From contig DXMG01000002.1 of NCBI GenBank assembly GCA_019414325.1, positions 1 through 64,000 on the forward strand: 64,000 bases of DNA, read 5' to 3'. Position 1 is the stretch's first letter; each line of letters starts with the position of its first letter. Below the pieces are notes generated by a model. The model was not told the origin of the DNA and did not search any database. It worked only from the letters and a program-made list of their open reading frames with translations. A program made the translations under genes and the position numbers. Shown here piece after piece: positions 1-11,643 of the stretch. Source of the DNA: Collinsella sp. GTDB taxonomy: Bacteria > Actinomycetota > Coriobacteriia > Coriobacteriales > Coriobacteriaceae.

Positions 1-155
1 GCCGCGCGGCAAGGAGATATATTGCCAGACCGGAGGGGCGCCGGGGGCGGGAATCTGGGCGTACACATTTCCTACACAATTTGGGATCCGACTAACGTTT
101 GCCAGCCGTTAACTACCGCTCGCCGAGCATCTCTTTATATAAGGCAGCCTCATGG

Positions 156-1556
156 TTAAAGCGGATACGTTCCCCTAGCTAAAGCACAGCCAGCATCGAG
201 CAACTCATCACGTTCTTCCACCGAGAACCCCTCGGCGTAGACGCGCACCACTGGTTCGGTCCCGCTAGGACGGACCAGCAGCCACGTATCATCCTCGAAT
301 GCTAAACGCAAGCCATCCATATGACTAACGTTTTGCGGTACCTTGCCACAAATCGACTTGGGGTTTACGCCCGGCAGCAGGGTTCGTAACGTTTCGGCAT
401 CTTCGGCCTCAAGGCGCAAATCGCGTCGACCGTAACTCGTCTTACCAAATCTGTCCTCGAGTTGGTCGACCAGAACGCCCAAAGGCGCGTCCGTCTTTGC
501 CATAAGCTCACACAGAATCAGACAGGCGAGGATTCCATCGCGCTCGGGCATATGCGCGGCGATGCCGATACCACCGGCTTCTTCGCCGCCTATGAGGACG
601 CCGCCCTTCTTCATCTCCGCCGCTATATATTTGAAACCGACTGGTTTGACGGTCACGCGGCAGCCAAGCGCCTCGGCAATGCGACGCACGAGCGTCGAGC
701 ATGAAAGATTGACGACGACGCGCCCCTCCAAATTACGAAATTGAACCAAGTCGCCCAAAACGAGCGCCATGATCTGATGTGGATGTATATATCTGCCGCG
801 CTCGTCAACCGCGCCGATACGGTCGGCGTCGCCGTCGGTCACCAGGCCAGCGCAAGCTCCGTCCTCGATAACCGTATGCTCGCAAGCGTCCACCCACGGC
901 TCAACGGGGTCGGGGCAGATATCTTCTTGGTCAGGCGCCTGCCCGGCGTGAATCTCGTGCACCTCAACGCCAAGCTCGCGCAGCAAGTCGGCTAGATAGC
1001 CCTGGGCTGCGCCGCCCATGGGGTCAACAACCACGCGCAGGTGTGCGGCGCGGATGGCTTCGGCATCGACAAATGATGCCACCGCTTGCATATAGTCAGG
1101 AATGATATCCGCGGTGCGATATTGCCCCTCGATCCCCATTGGCTCGGGAGCCATGGTCTCTTCGAGCTCTTCGATGACATCCTGGTTGGCGGTCGAGCCG
1201 TCACCCATGCGAATCTTGAGACACAGATAACCCTGCGGATGATGGGACCCCGTCACCATGAGCGCGCCGCACGCCTCACCGTCATAAGCCGCCGCCCACG
1301 TAAGGGCAGGGGTCGGAACAGGTCGCGAAGCGAGCACGGCGTCCAGCCCGTGCGCTGCTAGCACGCCCGCCGCAAGTTCAGCGAACTCGCTCGCCAGGGG
1401 CCGGGTGTCGAACCCTATATATACTGTTTTGCCCGGATTGGTCTTTTGCCACAACTCGCCGACGGCATCGGCGATACGAGCAACGTTATCGGCAGTGAAG
1501 TCCTCATCGACGCGAGCGCGCCAACCGTCAGTTCCAAAATGAATTATCGCGCACAC
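156..1556 (-). CDS. Phosphoglucomutase/phosphomannomutase family protein
   Basis: Alpha-D-phosphohexomutase of 466 aa, interconverting hexose 1- and 6-phosphates in the cytoplasm. The four family signatures are visible in order: the phosphoserine loop TGSHHPQGY, the metal loop DGDADR, the sugar-binding GGEEAGG, and the phosphate-binding RPSGTEP near the C-terminus. The frame is open further upstream to 1640, but homology begins at IIHFGTDGWR. A GTG at 1554-1556 is preceded by GAGGTG at good spacing, so I chose it as the start. The exact substrate (glucose, mannose or glucosamine phosphate) cannot be told from sequence. It lies downstream of the methyltransferase gene, separated by a terminator. 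All three Tyr-Ile pairs are written TAT ATA, unusual for this GC-rich DNA. Confidence 0.9.
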   Translation of the reverse strand: MCAIIHFGTDGWRARVDEDFTADNVARIADAVGELWQKTNPGKTVYIGFDTRPLASEFAELAAGVLAAHGLDAVLASRPVPTPALTWAAAYDGEACGALMVTGSHHPQGYLCLKIRMGDGSTANQDVIEELEETMAPEPMGIEGQYRTADIIPDYMQAVASFVDAEAIRAAHLRVVVDPMGGAAQGYLADLLRELGVEVHEIHAGQAPDQEDICPDPVEPWVDACEHTVIEDGACAGLVTDGDADRIGAVDERGRYIHPHQIMALVLGDLVQFRNLEGRVVVNLSCSTLVRRIAEALGCRVTVKPVGFKYIAAEMKKGGVLIGGEEAGGIGIAAHMPERDGILACLILCELMAKTDAPLGVLVDQLEDRFGKTSYGRRDLRLEAEDAETLRTLLPGVNPKSICGKVPQNVSHMDGLRLAFEDDTWLLVRPSGTEPVVRVYAEGFSVEERDELLDAGCALARGTYPL

Positions 1557-1678
1557 GCGCAGACACCTCACAGTGTTTGGATCATGGTACGCATGGGGTA
1601 TACCCGCAACATGCACTCGGCAACCTGCCGGCACCAGCATTCACCATTTGGGCAAATGCTGCCGAGGACATGCAAGCA

Positions 1679-1708
1679 ATAAAAAAACCGCCCCGTATGG
1701 AGCGGTTT
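1679..1708 (-). terminator. Rho-independent terminator
   Basis: On the minus strand an AACCGC-type stem (accgccccgtatggagcggt region) is followed by seven T residues, just after the stop of the homocysteine methyltransferase gene at 1715. It ends the dtxR-like/methyltransferase transcript before the phosphohexomutase gene. Confidence 0.8.
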
Positions 1709-1714
1709 TGCCCT

Positions 1715-2608
1715 TTATATATCGAGCGCCTCGGCCATCGCTGCCGTAGTGATTGCCGTGGTTCCACAGCAACTGCCCACCATTGCGGCACCGGCATGTC
1801 TCCATTCGATGCATGCGCGCGCGAAAGCTTCGGGGTTCTCGTGCCATACGGGGCCATCCTGAGTCTGGACCGGATCGCCCACGTTGGGACGCACCGTGAC
1901 GGGAGTAGTCGCCGATGCAACCATCCTGGGCACCGCCGCGTTCGCGGCCGCAAGCGAACAGCAATTAACACCAACCGAGTTTGCGCCGTGTTTTTCGGCG
2001 TACAAAACGGCTGCCTCGATGTTGAGGCCATCGCCCAACAGGTCGCCCTTATCGTCAACGACAAAACTCACCAGAACAGGCATGCCGTCGGCGGCATCTC
2101 GGGCGCCGGCAAGCATGGGCTGCAAATTACGGATAGACGTCACCGTCTCGATCAGCAGACCGTCAACACCAGCATTGAGCAAGGCGTGCGCCTGTTCGCG
2201 CGCAATGCCTCGGATCTCACGAAACTCGGCCGAGTCCTCGGCAAACCACTCAATACCGATCGGACCCATCGAGCCCAGCAGCAGCTGAGGGTGCGCCTGG
2301 CGGGCATCGTCGACGGCCCCGCGATTGACCTCCGCCACGGACGGCGCAATCTGGTCGTGCTTGAGGGCATAGCTTGATGCCTGAAAGGTATTGGTAATGA
2401 GTACCTGCGCGCCGGCGGCGACATACAAGCGATGGATACGAGAAACGGTCTGCGGCTCTGCCAGATTCCAAAACGCCGGTGGAATATCGGCGGCGTCGTA
2501 CTCACTCAACAGAACACTGCCCATGGGGCCCTGCGCCAACAAGGTCTCGCTCGACAAGCGGCGCGTAAGTTCCTCGGCACCAAAGCGATTGTAATAACTC
2601 GTATCCAT
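1715..2608 (-). CDS. Homocysteine S-methyltransferase family protein
   Basis: Cytoplasmic zinc-dependent methyltransferase of 297 aa, a single (beta/alpha)8 domain like MmuM or the N-terminal homocysteine domain of MetH. The zinc ligands are visible as GVNCCS near residue 215 and GSCCGTT near residue 280. Members transfer a methyl group from S-methylmethionine, SAM or a betaine-like donor to homocysteine, giving methionine; the donor is not readable here. The start ATG at 2608 lies 10 nt after the DtxR-type regulator stop, so the two form an operon. The ribosome-binding site is weak, merging into a TATATA run just before the ATG. The C-terminus and stop also read GAT ATA TAA. Confidence 0.88.
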   Translation of the reverse strand: MDTSYYNRFGAEELTRRLSSETLLAQGPMGSVLLSEYDAADIPPAFWNLAEPQTVSRIHRLYVAAGAQVLITNTFQASSYALKHDQIAPSVAEVNRGAVDDARQAHPQLLLGSMGPIGIEWFAEDSAEFREIRGIAREQAHALLNAGVDGLLIETVTSIRNLQPMLAGARDAADGMPVLVSFVVDDKGDLLGDGLNIEAAVLYAEKHGANSVGVNCCSLAAANAAVPRMVASATTPVTVRPNVGDPVQTQDGPVWHENPEAFARACIEWRHAGAAMVGSCCGTTAITTAAMAEALDI

Positions 2609-2618
2609 ATATATCCCG

Positions 2619-3041
2619 CTATTCCTCGACGCTGATTCCCTGCTTTTCGAGATAGGCGAGCCAGCGGTTCATCGTGTCCTCGGATAGCGCATGCTCCATC
2701 ATGCAGGCCTCGGAATCGGCTCGCTCAAATTCGACACTGAGCTCCTGAACCAAAAACGTGCGGACGAGGCGATGACGGTACCAGATAGCCGTGCCAACCT
2801 CGCGGCCGCGATCGGTCAGGACTACCTTGCCGTAGTGCGATTGCTCGACAAGCTCGGATGCCTTGAGCGCCGAAACCGCTTTATTGACCGATGCCTTGGA
2901 GACGCCAAGGCGCTGCGCGATGTCGACCGATCGCACGCCGTTGGTTTCCCCCTCTTCGCTTTCAATGCGAACCATGCACTCCAAGTAGTCTTCGTTCGCC
3001 ACCGTCAGATGTAGTTCGCGCGAGCTATTTGTCGTATCCAT
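2619..3041 (-). CDS. DtxR/MntR-type metal-dependent regulator
   Basis: A 140-aa winged-helix protein. Residues about 15-80 form the HTH (RSVDIAQRLGVSKASVNKAV), followed by the family dimerisation region with GREVGTAIWYRHRLVRTFLV and an EACMMEHALSEDT stretch typical of DtxR/MntR metal-site helices. There is no C-terminal SH3 domain, so it is MntR-like in length. Such proteins bind Mn, Fe or Zn and repress uptake genes. The ATG at 3041 is preferred over 3062 because it has a GGGACGGAAG Shine-Dalgarno. It is transcribed ahead of the zinc enzyme at 1715-2608 and divergently from pepT. Which metal it senses is unknown. Confidence 0.85.
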   Translation of the reverse strand: MDTTNSSRELHLTVANEDYLECMVRIESEEGETNGVRSVDIAQRLGVSKASVNKAVSALKASELVEQSHYGKVVLTDRGREVGTAIWYRHRLVRTFLVQELSVEFERADSEACMMEHALSEDTMNRWLAYLEKQGISVEE

Positions 3042-3161
3042 GATCTTCCGTCCCTTCTGCATTCAATGGCTGATTCTACCCCATCCAAGCGTCGCGCTAT
3101 GCCGTGGCATACCGTGCTAGAGTTCTTGTTGCACACGACGACCAAGATTGGAGCGGTCTTT

Positions 3162-4409
3162 ATGGAAAACACCACCACGAACCCCGATGTCCTCGAGCGC
3201 TTTTTGCGCTACGTCCAGATCAACACGCAGTCCAAGGATGCAAACTGCGACCAGGTACCCTCGAGCGTCGTTCAGTTTGACCTTGCCAACGTGCTGGCTG
3301 AAGAGCTGCGCGAGCTTGGTGCGGAAGATGCCCACGTGACCGAGCATGCCTATGTCTGCGCGCATATCCCCGCAAGTGCGGGCGCTGAGGACAAGCCCGC
3401 CCTTGGCCTGATCGCCCATCTCGACACCACCGAAGTTGCACCGGGCGCCGGCGTGAAGCCGCACATCGTACACTACGAAGGCGGCGACCTGGTCTGCGGC
3501 ACGGTTGACGGTAAGCCCGTTGCCATGAGTACCGCCAAGCTTCCCGCCCTGAACGACCTCGCGGGTGAGGACCTGGTCTGCAGCGATGGCACCACGCTGC
3601 TGGGCGCGGACGACAAGGCAGGCGTCGCCGAGATCATGTCGCTTGTCGCGCGTATCGCTCAGGACCCCTCTCTGCCCCATCCCGCACTCGGCATTTGCTT
3701 CTGCCCTGACGAGGAGATCGGTCACGGAGCCGAGCTGTTGGATATCGATACCTTTGGCTGCAAGTACGCCTACACGGTCGACGGCGGCCCCATCGGCGAG
3801 CTGGAGTGGGAGTGCTTTAACGCCGCCGAGGCGACCATCCGCTTTGAGGGCCAGTCCATCCACCCGGGCGACGCCAAGGGCCGTATGGTCAACGCAGGCA
3901 ATCTGTTCTGCGACTTCAACGCGTTGCTCCCCTACGTGCAGCGCCCGGAGTATACGGAAGGCTACGAGGGCTTTTATCACCTTGAGGGTGTATCTGCGAC
4001 CGTCGATCACGCCACGGCGCGCTATATCGTCCGTGATCACGATGCCGCCAAGTTCCAGCAGAAACTCGACCTTATTGATGCCGCCGCCTCGATGCTCAAC
4101 CAGCGTCTGGGTGAGGAGCGCGTGACGGTCGAGATTAAGCAGCAGTATCGAAATATGGCCGAGATCGTTCGTGACTATCCCGAGCTTATTGATGTTGCCA
4201 AGGAAGCCTACCTTGCCTGCGGCGTTGAGCCCCAAGTGCTGCCGATTCGTGGCGGCACCGACGGCGCTCAGCTGTCGTTCCGCGGTCTGCCCTGCCCCAA
4301 CCTTTCCACCGGCGGCTATTGCTACCACGGCGTCAACGAGTTCGTCCCGGTCAGTTCGCTCGTCAAGATGACCGACGTCCTGCAGGAGCTCGTCGCCCGT
4401 TTCGCATAA
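3162..4409 (+). CDS. pepT: Peptidase T (tripeptide aminopeptidase)
   Basis: M20B zinc metallopeptidase, 415 aa, the usual PepT length, removing N-terminal residues from tripeptides in the cytoplasm. Metal-site motifs are present: AHLDTTEVAPG, GADDKAG (bridging Asp), PDEEIGHGA (catalytic and metal Glu), and the C-terminal PIRGGTDGAQLS and GGYCYHGVNEF segments. The frame is open from 3066, but homology begins at MENTTTNPDVLERFLRYV and GGAG sits 8 nt before the ATG at 3162. It is followed at once by a strong terminator. A perfect ATGCC-gt-GGCAT palindrome at 3100-3111 lies in the divergent promoter shared with the DtxR-type regulator and could be its operator. Confidence 0.95.
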   Translation: MENTTTNPDVLERFLRYVQINTQSKDANCDQVPSSVVQFDLANVLAEELRELGAEDAHVTEHAYVCAHIPASAGAEDKPALGLIAHLDTTEVAPGAGVKPHIVHYEGGDLVCGTVDGKPVAMSTAKLPALNDLAGEDLVCSDGTTLLGADDKAGVAEIMSLVARIAQDPSLPHPALGICFCPDEEIGHGAELLDIDTFGCKYAYTVDGGPIGELEWECFNAAEATIRFEGQSIHPGDAKGRMVNAGNLFCDFNALLPYVQRPEYTEGYEGFYHLEGVSATVDHATARYIVRDHDAAKFQQKLDLIDAAASMLNQRLGEERVTVEIKQQYRNMAEIVRDYPELIDVAKEAYLACGVEPQVLPIRGGTDGAQLSFRGLPCPNLSTGGYCYHGVNEFVPVSSLVKMTDVLQELVARFA

Positions 4410-4438
4410 GCCTGGCTGCATAAGCCCAAAAGACGAAT

Positions 4439-4472
4439 CGCCCCGTCCTCTACAGAGAACGGGGCGGTTTTT
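4439..4472 (+). terminator. Rho-independent terminator of pepT
   Basis: CGCCCCGT pairs with ACGGGGCG across a 12-nt loop and is followed by GTTTTT, 30 nt after the pepT stop. Confidence 0.9.
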
Positions 4473-4492
4473 GATACAAGGGGAGTAGTCAA

Positions 4493-4660
4493 CATCGCAG
4501 GTTGAGCCAACGTCAGCGAGCGACGTCCAAGGCGAACAAGTTGGCATGAAAAAGGCAGGGCATTGACCTTCTGGTCATGCCCTGCCTTTTGAATGACAAA
4601 TTGTCGCCTTGGGCGGCGCGCAGCGTCGAGTCGTTACGGCGTTTGGTAAAACGCCGTAAC
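4493..4660 (-). repeat. Structured intergenic element, copy A
   Basis: First of four related elements (others at 20106, 26107 and 40776). It has a long-range stem pairing 4527-4539 with 4601-4612 (CCAAGGCGA against TCGCCTTGG), an inner hairpin at 4552-4588 with a GACC-TTCT-GGTC tip, a conserved CAGCGTCGAG linker, and a closing hairpin at 4633-4660 (GTTACGGCGTTT with AAACGCCGTAAC). The closing hairpin ends one base before the stop codon of the LCP gene, so on the minus strand it forms that gene's immediate 3' UTR. On that strand the inner hairpin is followed by TTTTT and could terminate transcription. Confidence 0.85.
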
Positions 4661-5896
4661 TTAGTAGTTGGCTTCGTAGCCGTTGCCGTCGCCGGTGGGC
4701 TCTTCGTAGTAGTCCGAATCGCTCGAATCGCTTGAGTCATCGGAATCGTCAGAGCTGACCGATGAGGTTGCGGTACCGTTTGCGTAATCGTCAGACGTGT
4801 TGTTGTTCAGGTCGCCGATCGTAGAGCTGGAACCGTCGGAAAGACCCATGGTGTTGGGACCCTTGGGATCCTTGCCAGCATCGACGCGCTCCATCATTTC
4901 CTTGAGCTCGTCCTCGTAGACAAAGACGTAGCTCACACCGTCGATCATGGTGCTGTCGTCGGCGTACGAGGGCAGGTTGGCCGAGTAGATACCGTCGACA
5001 TCCATACCGCGCATGGCGTTGACCGTAGCCACGATATCCTGAACGCTCATATCGGTTACGAGCATATCGGACAGCGAATTAACCAGGCCAAAGATCTTCG
5101 TGGCATCGAAGTTATTGAGAATCTGGTTGGCAAGGGCGCCAAGCACCTGACGCTGGTGGCGCATGCGCGTGTAATCGCCGTCGGCATAGGTGTAGCGGCA
5201 GCGGGCATAGGTAAGGGCGGTGGCACCGTCCATATGCTGCTGGCCAGCGGTAATCTTAATATCCAGGTGCTCGGGGTCGTCAACATCATCGGTTGCGTTA
5301 ATGTCGATACCGCCAACCGAATCAATCAGCGCCTGCATACCGTCGAAGCTGACCTCGGCATAGTGGGAAATCTGAACACCGCATAGCTCGTTGACCGCCT
5401 CGACCATGGCCTCGGCGCCGCCAACGGTATGGCAGGCGTTGATCTTCATGGTCTCGCCCTTGTACTCGACCTTGGTGTCGCGCGGAACGGAAATGAGCGT
5501 CGCCTGCTTTTGCGTGGGGTCGATGCGTGCCAGGATAATCGAGTCGGCACGATACGTATCCTCGCCCGGACGGCCGTCGGTACCAAGAAGCAGCACGTAG
5601 AACGGATCCTTTGCCTCATCGGTGTCAACCAGAACCCGACGCAGATTGTCGGTAATGACATTAGAATCGCCGAGCTTGCCCATAATGGTGGCAAACCACA
5701 GGCCGGCAGCGGTAGTGGCACTCAACAGCACGCCAAGCACGACAATGAGCGCGACGTGACGAATCGTGTGGCTACGACGACGTTGGCGAGCGCGCTCGGA
5801 ATAGCGAGCCACGTTATCGCGACTGTAGATCTTGGCCTGCGCACCAGTTGAGGGTCTTCGGGTGGTGGTATCTGCGAGGGGCTTTTTATTAAACAT
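4661..5896 (-). CDS. LytR-CpsA-Psr (LCP) family cell-wall ligase
   Basis: Membrane-anchored LCP protein of about 411 aa. A basic N-terminus (RARQRRRSHTIRH) precedes one membrane segment at about 46-68, then the extracellular LCP domain with LLLGTDGRPGEDTYRADSI, LISVPRDTKV and the VGGIDIN segment, whose Arg and Asp residues bind the polyprenyl pyrophosphate. Family members attach glycopolymers to peptidoglycan. The tail is a low-complexity Ser/Asp run ending in EANY. The frame allows a TTG at 5902; the ATG at 5896 is preferred. It follows murA by about 12 nt, so it is part of the same cell-wall operon, and structured element copy A abuts its stop. Confidence 0.9.
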   Translation of the reverse strand: MFNKKPLADTTTRRPSTGAQAKIYSRDNVARYSERARQRRRSHTIRHVALIVVLGVLLSATTAAGLWFATIMGKLGDSNVITDNLRRVLVDTDEAKDPFYVLLLGTDGRPGEDTYRADSIILARIDPTQKQATLISVPRDTKVEYKGETMKINACHTVGGAEAMVEAVNELCGVQISHYAEVSFDGMQALIDSVGGIDINATDDVDDPEHLDIKITAGQQHMDGATALTYARCRYTYADGDYTRMRHQRQVLGALANQILNNFDATKIFGLVNSLSDMLVTDMSVQDIVATVNAMRGMDVDGIYSANLPSYADDSTMIDGVSYVFVYEDELKEMMERVDAGKDPKGPNTMGLSDGSSSTIGDLNNNTSDDYANGTATSSVSSDDSDDSSDSSDSDYYEEPTGDGNGYEANY

Positions 5897-5908
5897 AGGC
5901 AACCTGTA

Positions 5909-7192
5909 TTAGTAGATGACGGGATCGGGGACGGTAGCATGCTCGACATGCGCGCCGAGCGCCTGCAGCTTTTCGACAAACTGCTCGTAGCCGCGCTTGA
6001 TGTGATGGATAGCCGAAACCTCGGTCGTCCCGTCGGCGATCAAGCCCGCTACGACGAGGGCCGCTCCGCCGCGCAGATCGGGCGAGGTAACCTGTGCACC
6101 CGAGAAGCCCTTGACGCCATGAATCATGGCATGATGGCTCTCGATACGAATGTCGGCATCCATGCGCACCAGCTCAGAGGCAAACATAAAGCGATTCTCG
6201 AAGATGTTCTCGGTAATAACGGAACTGCCGTCGGCAAGGGCGGAGAGCACCATAATCTGCGCCTGCATGTCGGTCGGGAAACCGGGGAACGGAAGCGTCT
6301 GGATGTCGACCGGCTTGATACGCTCGGCACGGTTCACATGGACGCCATCCTCGACGCGCTCGCAGTCGATACCCATGAGCTCCATCTTCTTGAGCACCAT
6401 GCCCAAATGAATGGGGCAAAAGCCCGTGACATCGACACCGCGATCGTCCGCCATCAACGCACCGGCGACGATAAAGGTACCGGCCTCGATGCGGTCGCCC
6501 ACCACGCGATGGATAACGGGATGGAGCTCTTCCACGCCTTCGATAGTCACGACGGGCGTACCGGCGCCAACAATCTTGGCGCCCATCTCGTTGAGCATGT
6601 TAGCGAGATCGACGATCTCGGGCTCGCGGGCGGCATTGTCGATAACCGTGGTGCCCTGTGCGCGCACAGAGGCCATGATGAGATTCTCGGTCGCACCGAC
6701 GCTGGCGAACTCGAGCGTGACGGTGGTACCGCGCAGACCTTGGGGCGCATTAGCGTTGATGTAACCGTGGGCGGTATCGAACTCAACGCCCAGGGCCTCA
6801 AGACCAAGAATGTGCATATCGATCTTACGAGCACCCAGGTTGCAGCCGCCCGGCATGGCAATTTTGGCGCGATGGAAGCGGCCCAGCAGGGGCCCCATGA
6901 CGGCGGTGGAAGCGCGCATCTTGGCAACGAGCTCGTAGGGGGCCTCCCATGAATCGACCTGAGAGGTATCAATCTCGAGCGTGTGCTCGTCGAGAACATC
7001 GATCGTAGCGCCCATGCCCTTGAGCACCTTGCCCATCACGTGGACATCGGAAATATCGGGCACGTTCTGCAGCGTCGTCTTGCCCGGCGCCAGAAGCGTT
7101 GCCGCCATGAGTTTGAGCGCGGAGTTCTTGGCGCCCGAGACGGGCACGGAGCCTCCGATGGCGTGGCCACCCTCAACGCGGATAATATCCAA
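5909..7192 (-). CDS. murA: UDP-N-acetylglucosamine 1-carboxyvinyltransferase
   Basis: MurA, 427 aa, first committed step of peptidoglycan synthesis: transfers enolpyruvate from PEP to UDP-GlcNAc in the cytoplasm. The catalytic Cys lies in MPGGCNLGARKIDMH (about residue 119), so it should be fosfomycin-sensitive in principle. The N-terminal KNSALKLMAATLL and the RGGAALVVAGL region near the C-terminus are typical. The initiator is TTG, preceded by AAGGG at 7 nt. It sits downstream of the ATP synthase operon but behind a strong terminator, and upstream of the LCP gene. Confidence 0.96.
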   Translation of the reverse strand: MDIIRVEGGHAIGGSVPVSGAKNSALKLMAATLLAPGKTTLQNVPDISDVHVMGKVLKGMGATIDVLDEHTLEIDTSQVDSWEAPYELVAKMRASTAVMGPLLGRFHRAKIAMPGGCNLGARKIDMHILGLEALGVEFDTAHGYINANAPQGLRGTTVTLEFASVGATENLIMASVRAQGTTVIDNAAREPEIVDLANMLNEMGAKIVGAGTPVVTIEGVEELHPVIHRVVGDRIEAGTFIVAGALMADDRGVDVTGFCPIHLGMVLKKMELMGIDCERVEDGVHVNRAERIKPVDIQTLPFPGFPTDMQAQIMVLSALADGSSVITENIFENRFMFASELVRMDADIRIESHHAMIHGVKGFSGAQVTSPDLRGGAALVVAGLIADGTTEVSAIHHIKRGYEQFVEKLQALGAHVEHATVPDPVIY

Positions 7193-7205
7193 GGTCTACC
7201 CTTTC

Positions 7206-7244
7206 AAAAAGCATGCCCGGGGTGGCTGGGCCATCCCGGGCATG
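7206..7244 (-). terminator. Rho-independent terminator of the atp operon
   Basis: A perfect 10-bp stem, CATGCCCGGG with CCCGGGCATG, is followed on the minus strand by CTTTTT. It lies between atpC and murA and overlaps the murA leader, so murA probably has its own promoter or depends on read-through. Confidence 0.88.
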
Positions 7245-7280
7245 ATGTGTTCGCAAATGGTCGAACGCTAAATCGTTTGA

Positions 7281-7673
7281 CTATTGGGCAAGCTTGAGCT
7301 TACACCATGCGATTTCATTATAGAGGTAGGCGCGGCGTGCATCATCCTCCGACAAATTACCCAGCTTCTCTTCAAAACCTTGAATATCAGCTTTAAGCTT
7401 GTCGGCATCGACGGTCGCCAAATCGCAAGCGCGCTCGGCGAGAACGGTCACGACATCGTCCGCAACCTGGGCATAGCCGCCGGCCACGGCAAACGTGTGG
7501 TCGACAGTGCCCATGGCCTTATCGGAAACGCGAACGTAACCGCGGTCGATCGTGCAGATCTCGCTGGAGTGAGCAGGCAGGACGCCAAACTCGCCATCCG
7601 TGGACGGAATCGACACAAACGCAGCGTCGCCCTCATAGGCGCAGCTCACGGGGCACACGATGCGGATACGCAT
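7281..7673 (-). CDS. atpC: ATP synthase F1 epsilon subunit
   Basis: 130-aa epsilon subunit of the F1 central stalk, which transmits rotation and inhibits ATP hydrolysis. The beta-sandwich begins with IRIVCPV and contains DGEFGVLPAHSSEI; the C-terminal helical hairpin follows. It is the last gene of the nine-gene atp operon, starting 3 nt after atpD. Confidence 0.95.
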   Translation of the reverse strand: MRIRIVCPVSCAYEGDAAFVSIPSTDGEFGVLPAHSSEICTIDRGYVRVSDKAMGTVDHTFAVAGGYAQVADDVVTVLAERACDLATVDADKLKADIQGFEEKLGNLSEDDARRAYLYNEIAWCKLKLAQ

Positions 7674-7676
7674 AAC

Positions 7677-10039
<2,363 letters not shown>

Positions 10040-10044
10040 GGGGC

Positions 10045-11643
10045 TTAGTTCTCCTCTGATCCAGAAACATCCGAATGGTGCTTGGCCATGAACTGCTGCT
10101 TGAAGTCGCCGATGACGCGCAAGAGCTCAGCCTTGGTGTCATCATCGATCTTCTTGGCGCGAACCTTATCGAGCAGCGAGCCAAAGCCATTGTCCATGTA
10201 CTCGATGAGCTCGGCACGGAAAGGCAGCACGTCGGCAATCTCCAGGTCATCCAGGAAGCCCTCGTTGCCAGCGAACAGCGTAACGATCTGCTCGCCAACC
10301 TCAAACGGCTTGTAGCGCGGCTGCTTCAGGAGCTCGGTCATGCGGGCACCATGGGTCAGCTGCTTCTGAGTAGCCTCGTCGAGGTCGGAGCCGAACTGCG
10401 TAAAGCCGGCGAGCTCCTGGTACGAAGCGAGGTCCAGACGGAGGTTACCGGCGACCTGCTTCATAGCCTTGGTCTGCGCGTCGCCACCGACGCGGGACAC
10501 GGAAATGCCCACGTCGACTGCCGGGCGCTGACCCTGGAAGAAGAGCTCGGACTGCAGATAGATCTGACCATCGGTAATGGAAATGACGTTGGTCGGAATG
10601 TAGGCCGAGACGTCGCCGTCCTGGGTCTCGATGATCGGCAGTGCCGTCATGGAGCCGTAGCCGTTCTTCTTGGACATCTTGACGGCACGCTCGAGCAGAC
10701 GAGAGTGCAGGTAGAAGATGTCGCCAGGATAGGCCTCGCGTCCGGGCGGACGATGCAGCGTCAGCGACATCTGACGGTAGGCCACGGCCTGCTTGGACAG
10801 GTCGTCGTAGATGACGAGCACGTGGCCGCCGGGATTGGTCTCGCTGGCGGGCTTGCCGTCCTCGCCGTTGTACATGAAGAACTCGCCGATAGCGGCACCG
10901 GCCATAGGCGCGATGTACTGCATAGGGGCGGAATCGGCAGCGGTTGCCGAAACGATGATGGTGTATTCGAGCGCACCGTGCTGAGCGAGGGTCTCGCGGA
11001 TGTTGGCAACCGTGGAAGCCTTCTGGCCGACGGCGACATAGATGCAGACCATGCCCTTGCCGCGCTGGTTGAGGATAGCGTCGATGGCGATGGCGGTCTT
11101 ACCGGTCTTACGGTCGCCAATGATGAGCTCACGCTGACCACGGCCGATAGGCACCATGGAGTCGATGGCCAACAGACCGGTCTGAACCGGCTCACACACC
11201 GGGGTACGGTCGATAACGCCGGGGGCCTTGAACTCGATGGGGCGACGGTGCGTGGCGACGATGTCGCCCAGGCCGTCGATGGGCTGGCCGAGCGGATTGA
11301 CGACGCGGCCGAGCATGGCGCGGCTCACAGGGATATCCATAATGCGACCAGTGGTGCGGCACTCGTCGCCTTCCTTGATGGAGTCGACGGCACCGAACAG
11401 AACGGCGCCGACCTCGTCACGGTCAAGGTTCTGGGCAAGGCCGAAGACGGTCTCACCGGTATCGGAGCTCTTGAACTCCAGAAGCTCGCCTGCCATGGCG
11501 CTCTTGAGGCCGGAGACGCGCGCGATGCCGTCGCCTACCTCGTCGACCGTTGAAACCTCATGCGTATCGACCGTCGCGGAGAGGCTCGTGAGCTGCTCCT
11601 GCAGTTTCTTGGCGATATCCTGGGCATTGAGGGTTTCGGACAT
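10045..11643 (-). CDS. atpA: ATP synthase F1 alpha subunit
   Basis: Non-catalytic nucleotide-binding F1 subunit, 532 aa. Walker A is [13 protein letters not shown], Walker B is HVLVIYDDL, and the [14 protein letters not shown] signature is present. The C-terminus is about 20 residues longer than in many bacteria. Its ATG overlaps the atpH stop by one base, so translation of the two is likely coupled. Confidence 0.97.
   Translation of the reverse strand: MSETLNAQDIAKKLQEQLTSLSATVDTHEVSTVDEVGDGIARVSGLKSAMAGELLEFKSSDTGETVFGLAQNLDRDEVGAVLFGAVDSIKEGDECRTTGRIMDIPVSRAMLGRVVNPLGQPIDGLGDIVATHRRPIEFKAPGVIDRTPVCEPVQTGLLAIDSMVPIGRGQRELIIGDRKTGKTAIAIDAILNQRGKGMVCIYVAVGQKASTVANIRETLAQHGALEYTIIVSATAADSAPMQYIAPMAGAAIGEFFMYNGEDGKPASETNPGGHVLVIYDDLSKQAVAYRQMSLTLHRPPGREAYPGDIFYLHSRLLERAVKMSKKNGYGSMTALPIIETQDGDVSAYIPTNVISITDGQIYLQSELFFQGQRPAVDVGISVSRVGGDAQTKAMKQVAGNLRLDLASYQELAGFTQFGSDLDEATQKQLTHGARMTELLKQPRYKPFEVGEQIVTLFAGNEGFLDDLEIADVLPFRAELIEYMDNGFGSLLDKVRAKKIDDDTKAELLRVIGDFKQQFMAKHHSDVSGSEEN

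Noticed and set aside
3117..4547. 476-codon minus-strand frame over pepT
   Set aside because: Antisense of a certain gene; no recognisable protein.
4513..4740. Small minus-strand frame through structured element copy A (encodes DNLSFKRQG and MPCLFHA, also seen at copy C)
   Set aside because: Similarity to the copy C peptide is explained by nucleotide repeat; stems, not codons, are conserved, and copies B and D do not keep the peptide.
5897..5902. TTG start for the LCP gene at 5902
   Set aside because: ATG two codons downstream at 5896 is more likely; difference is only two residues.
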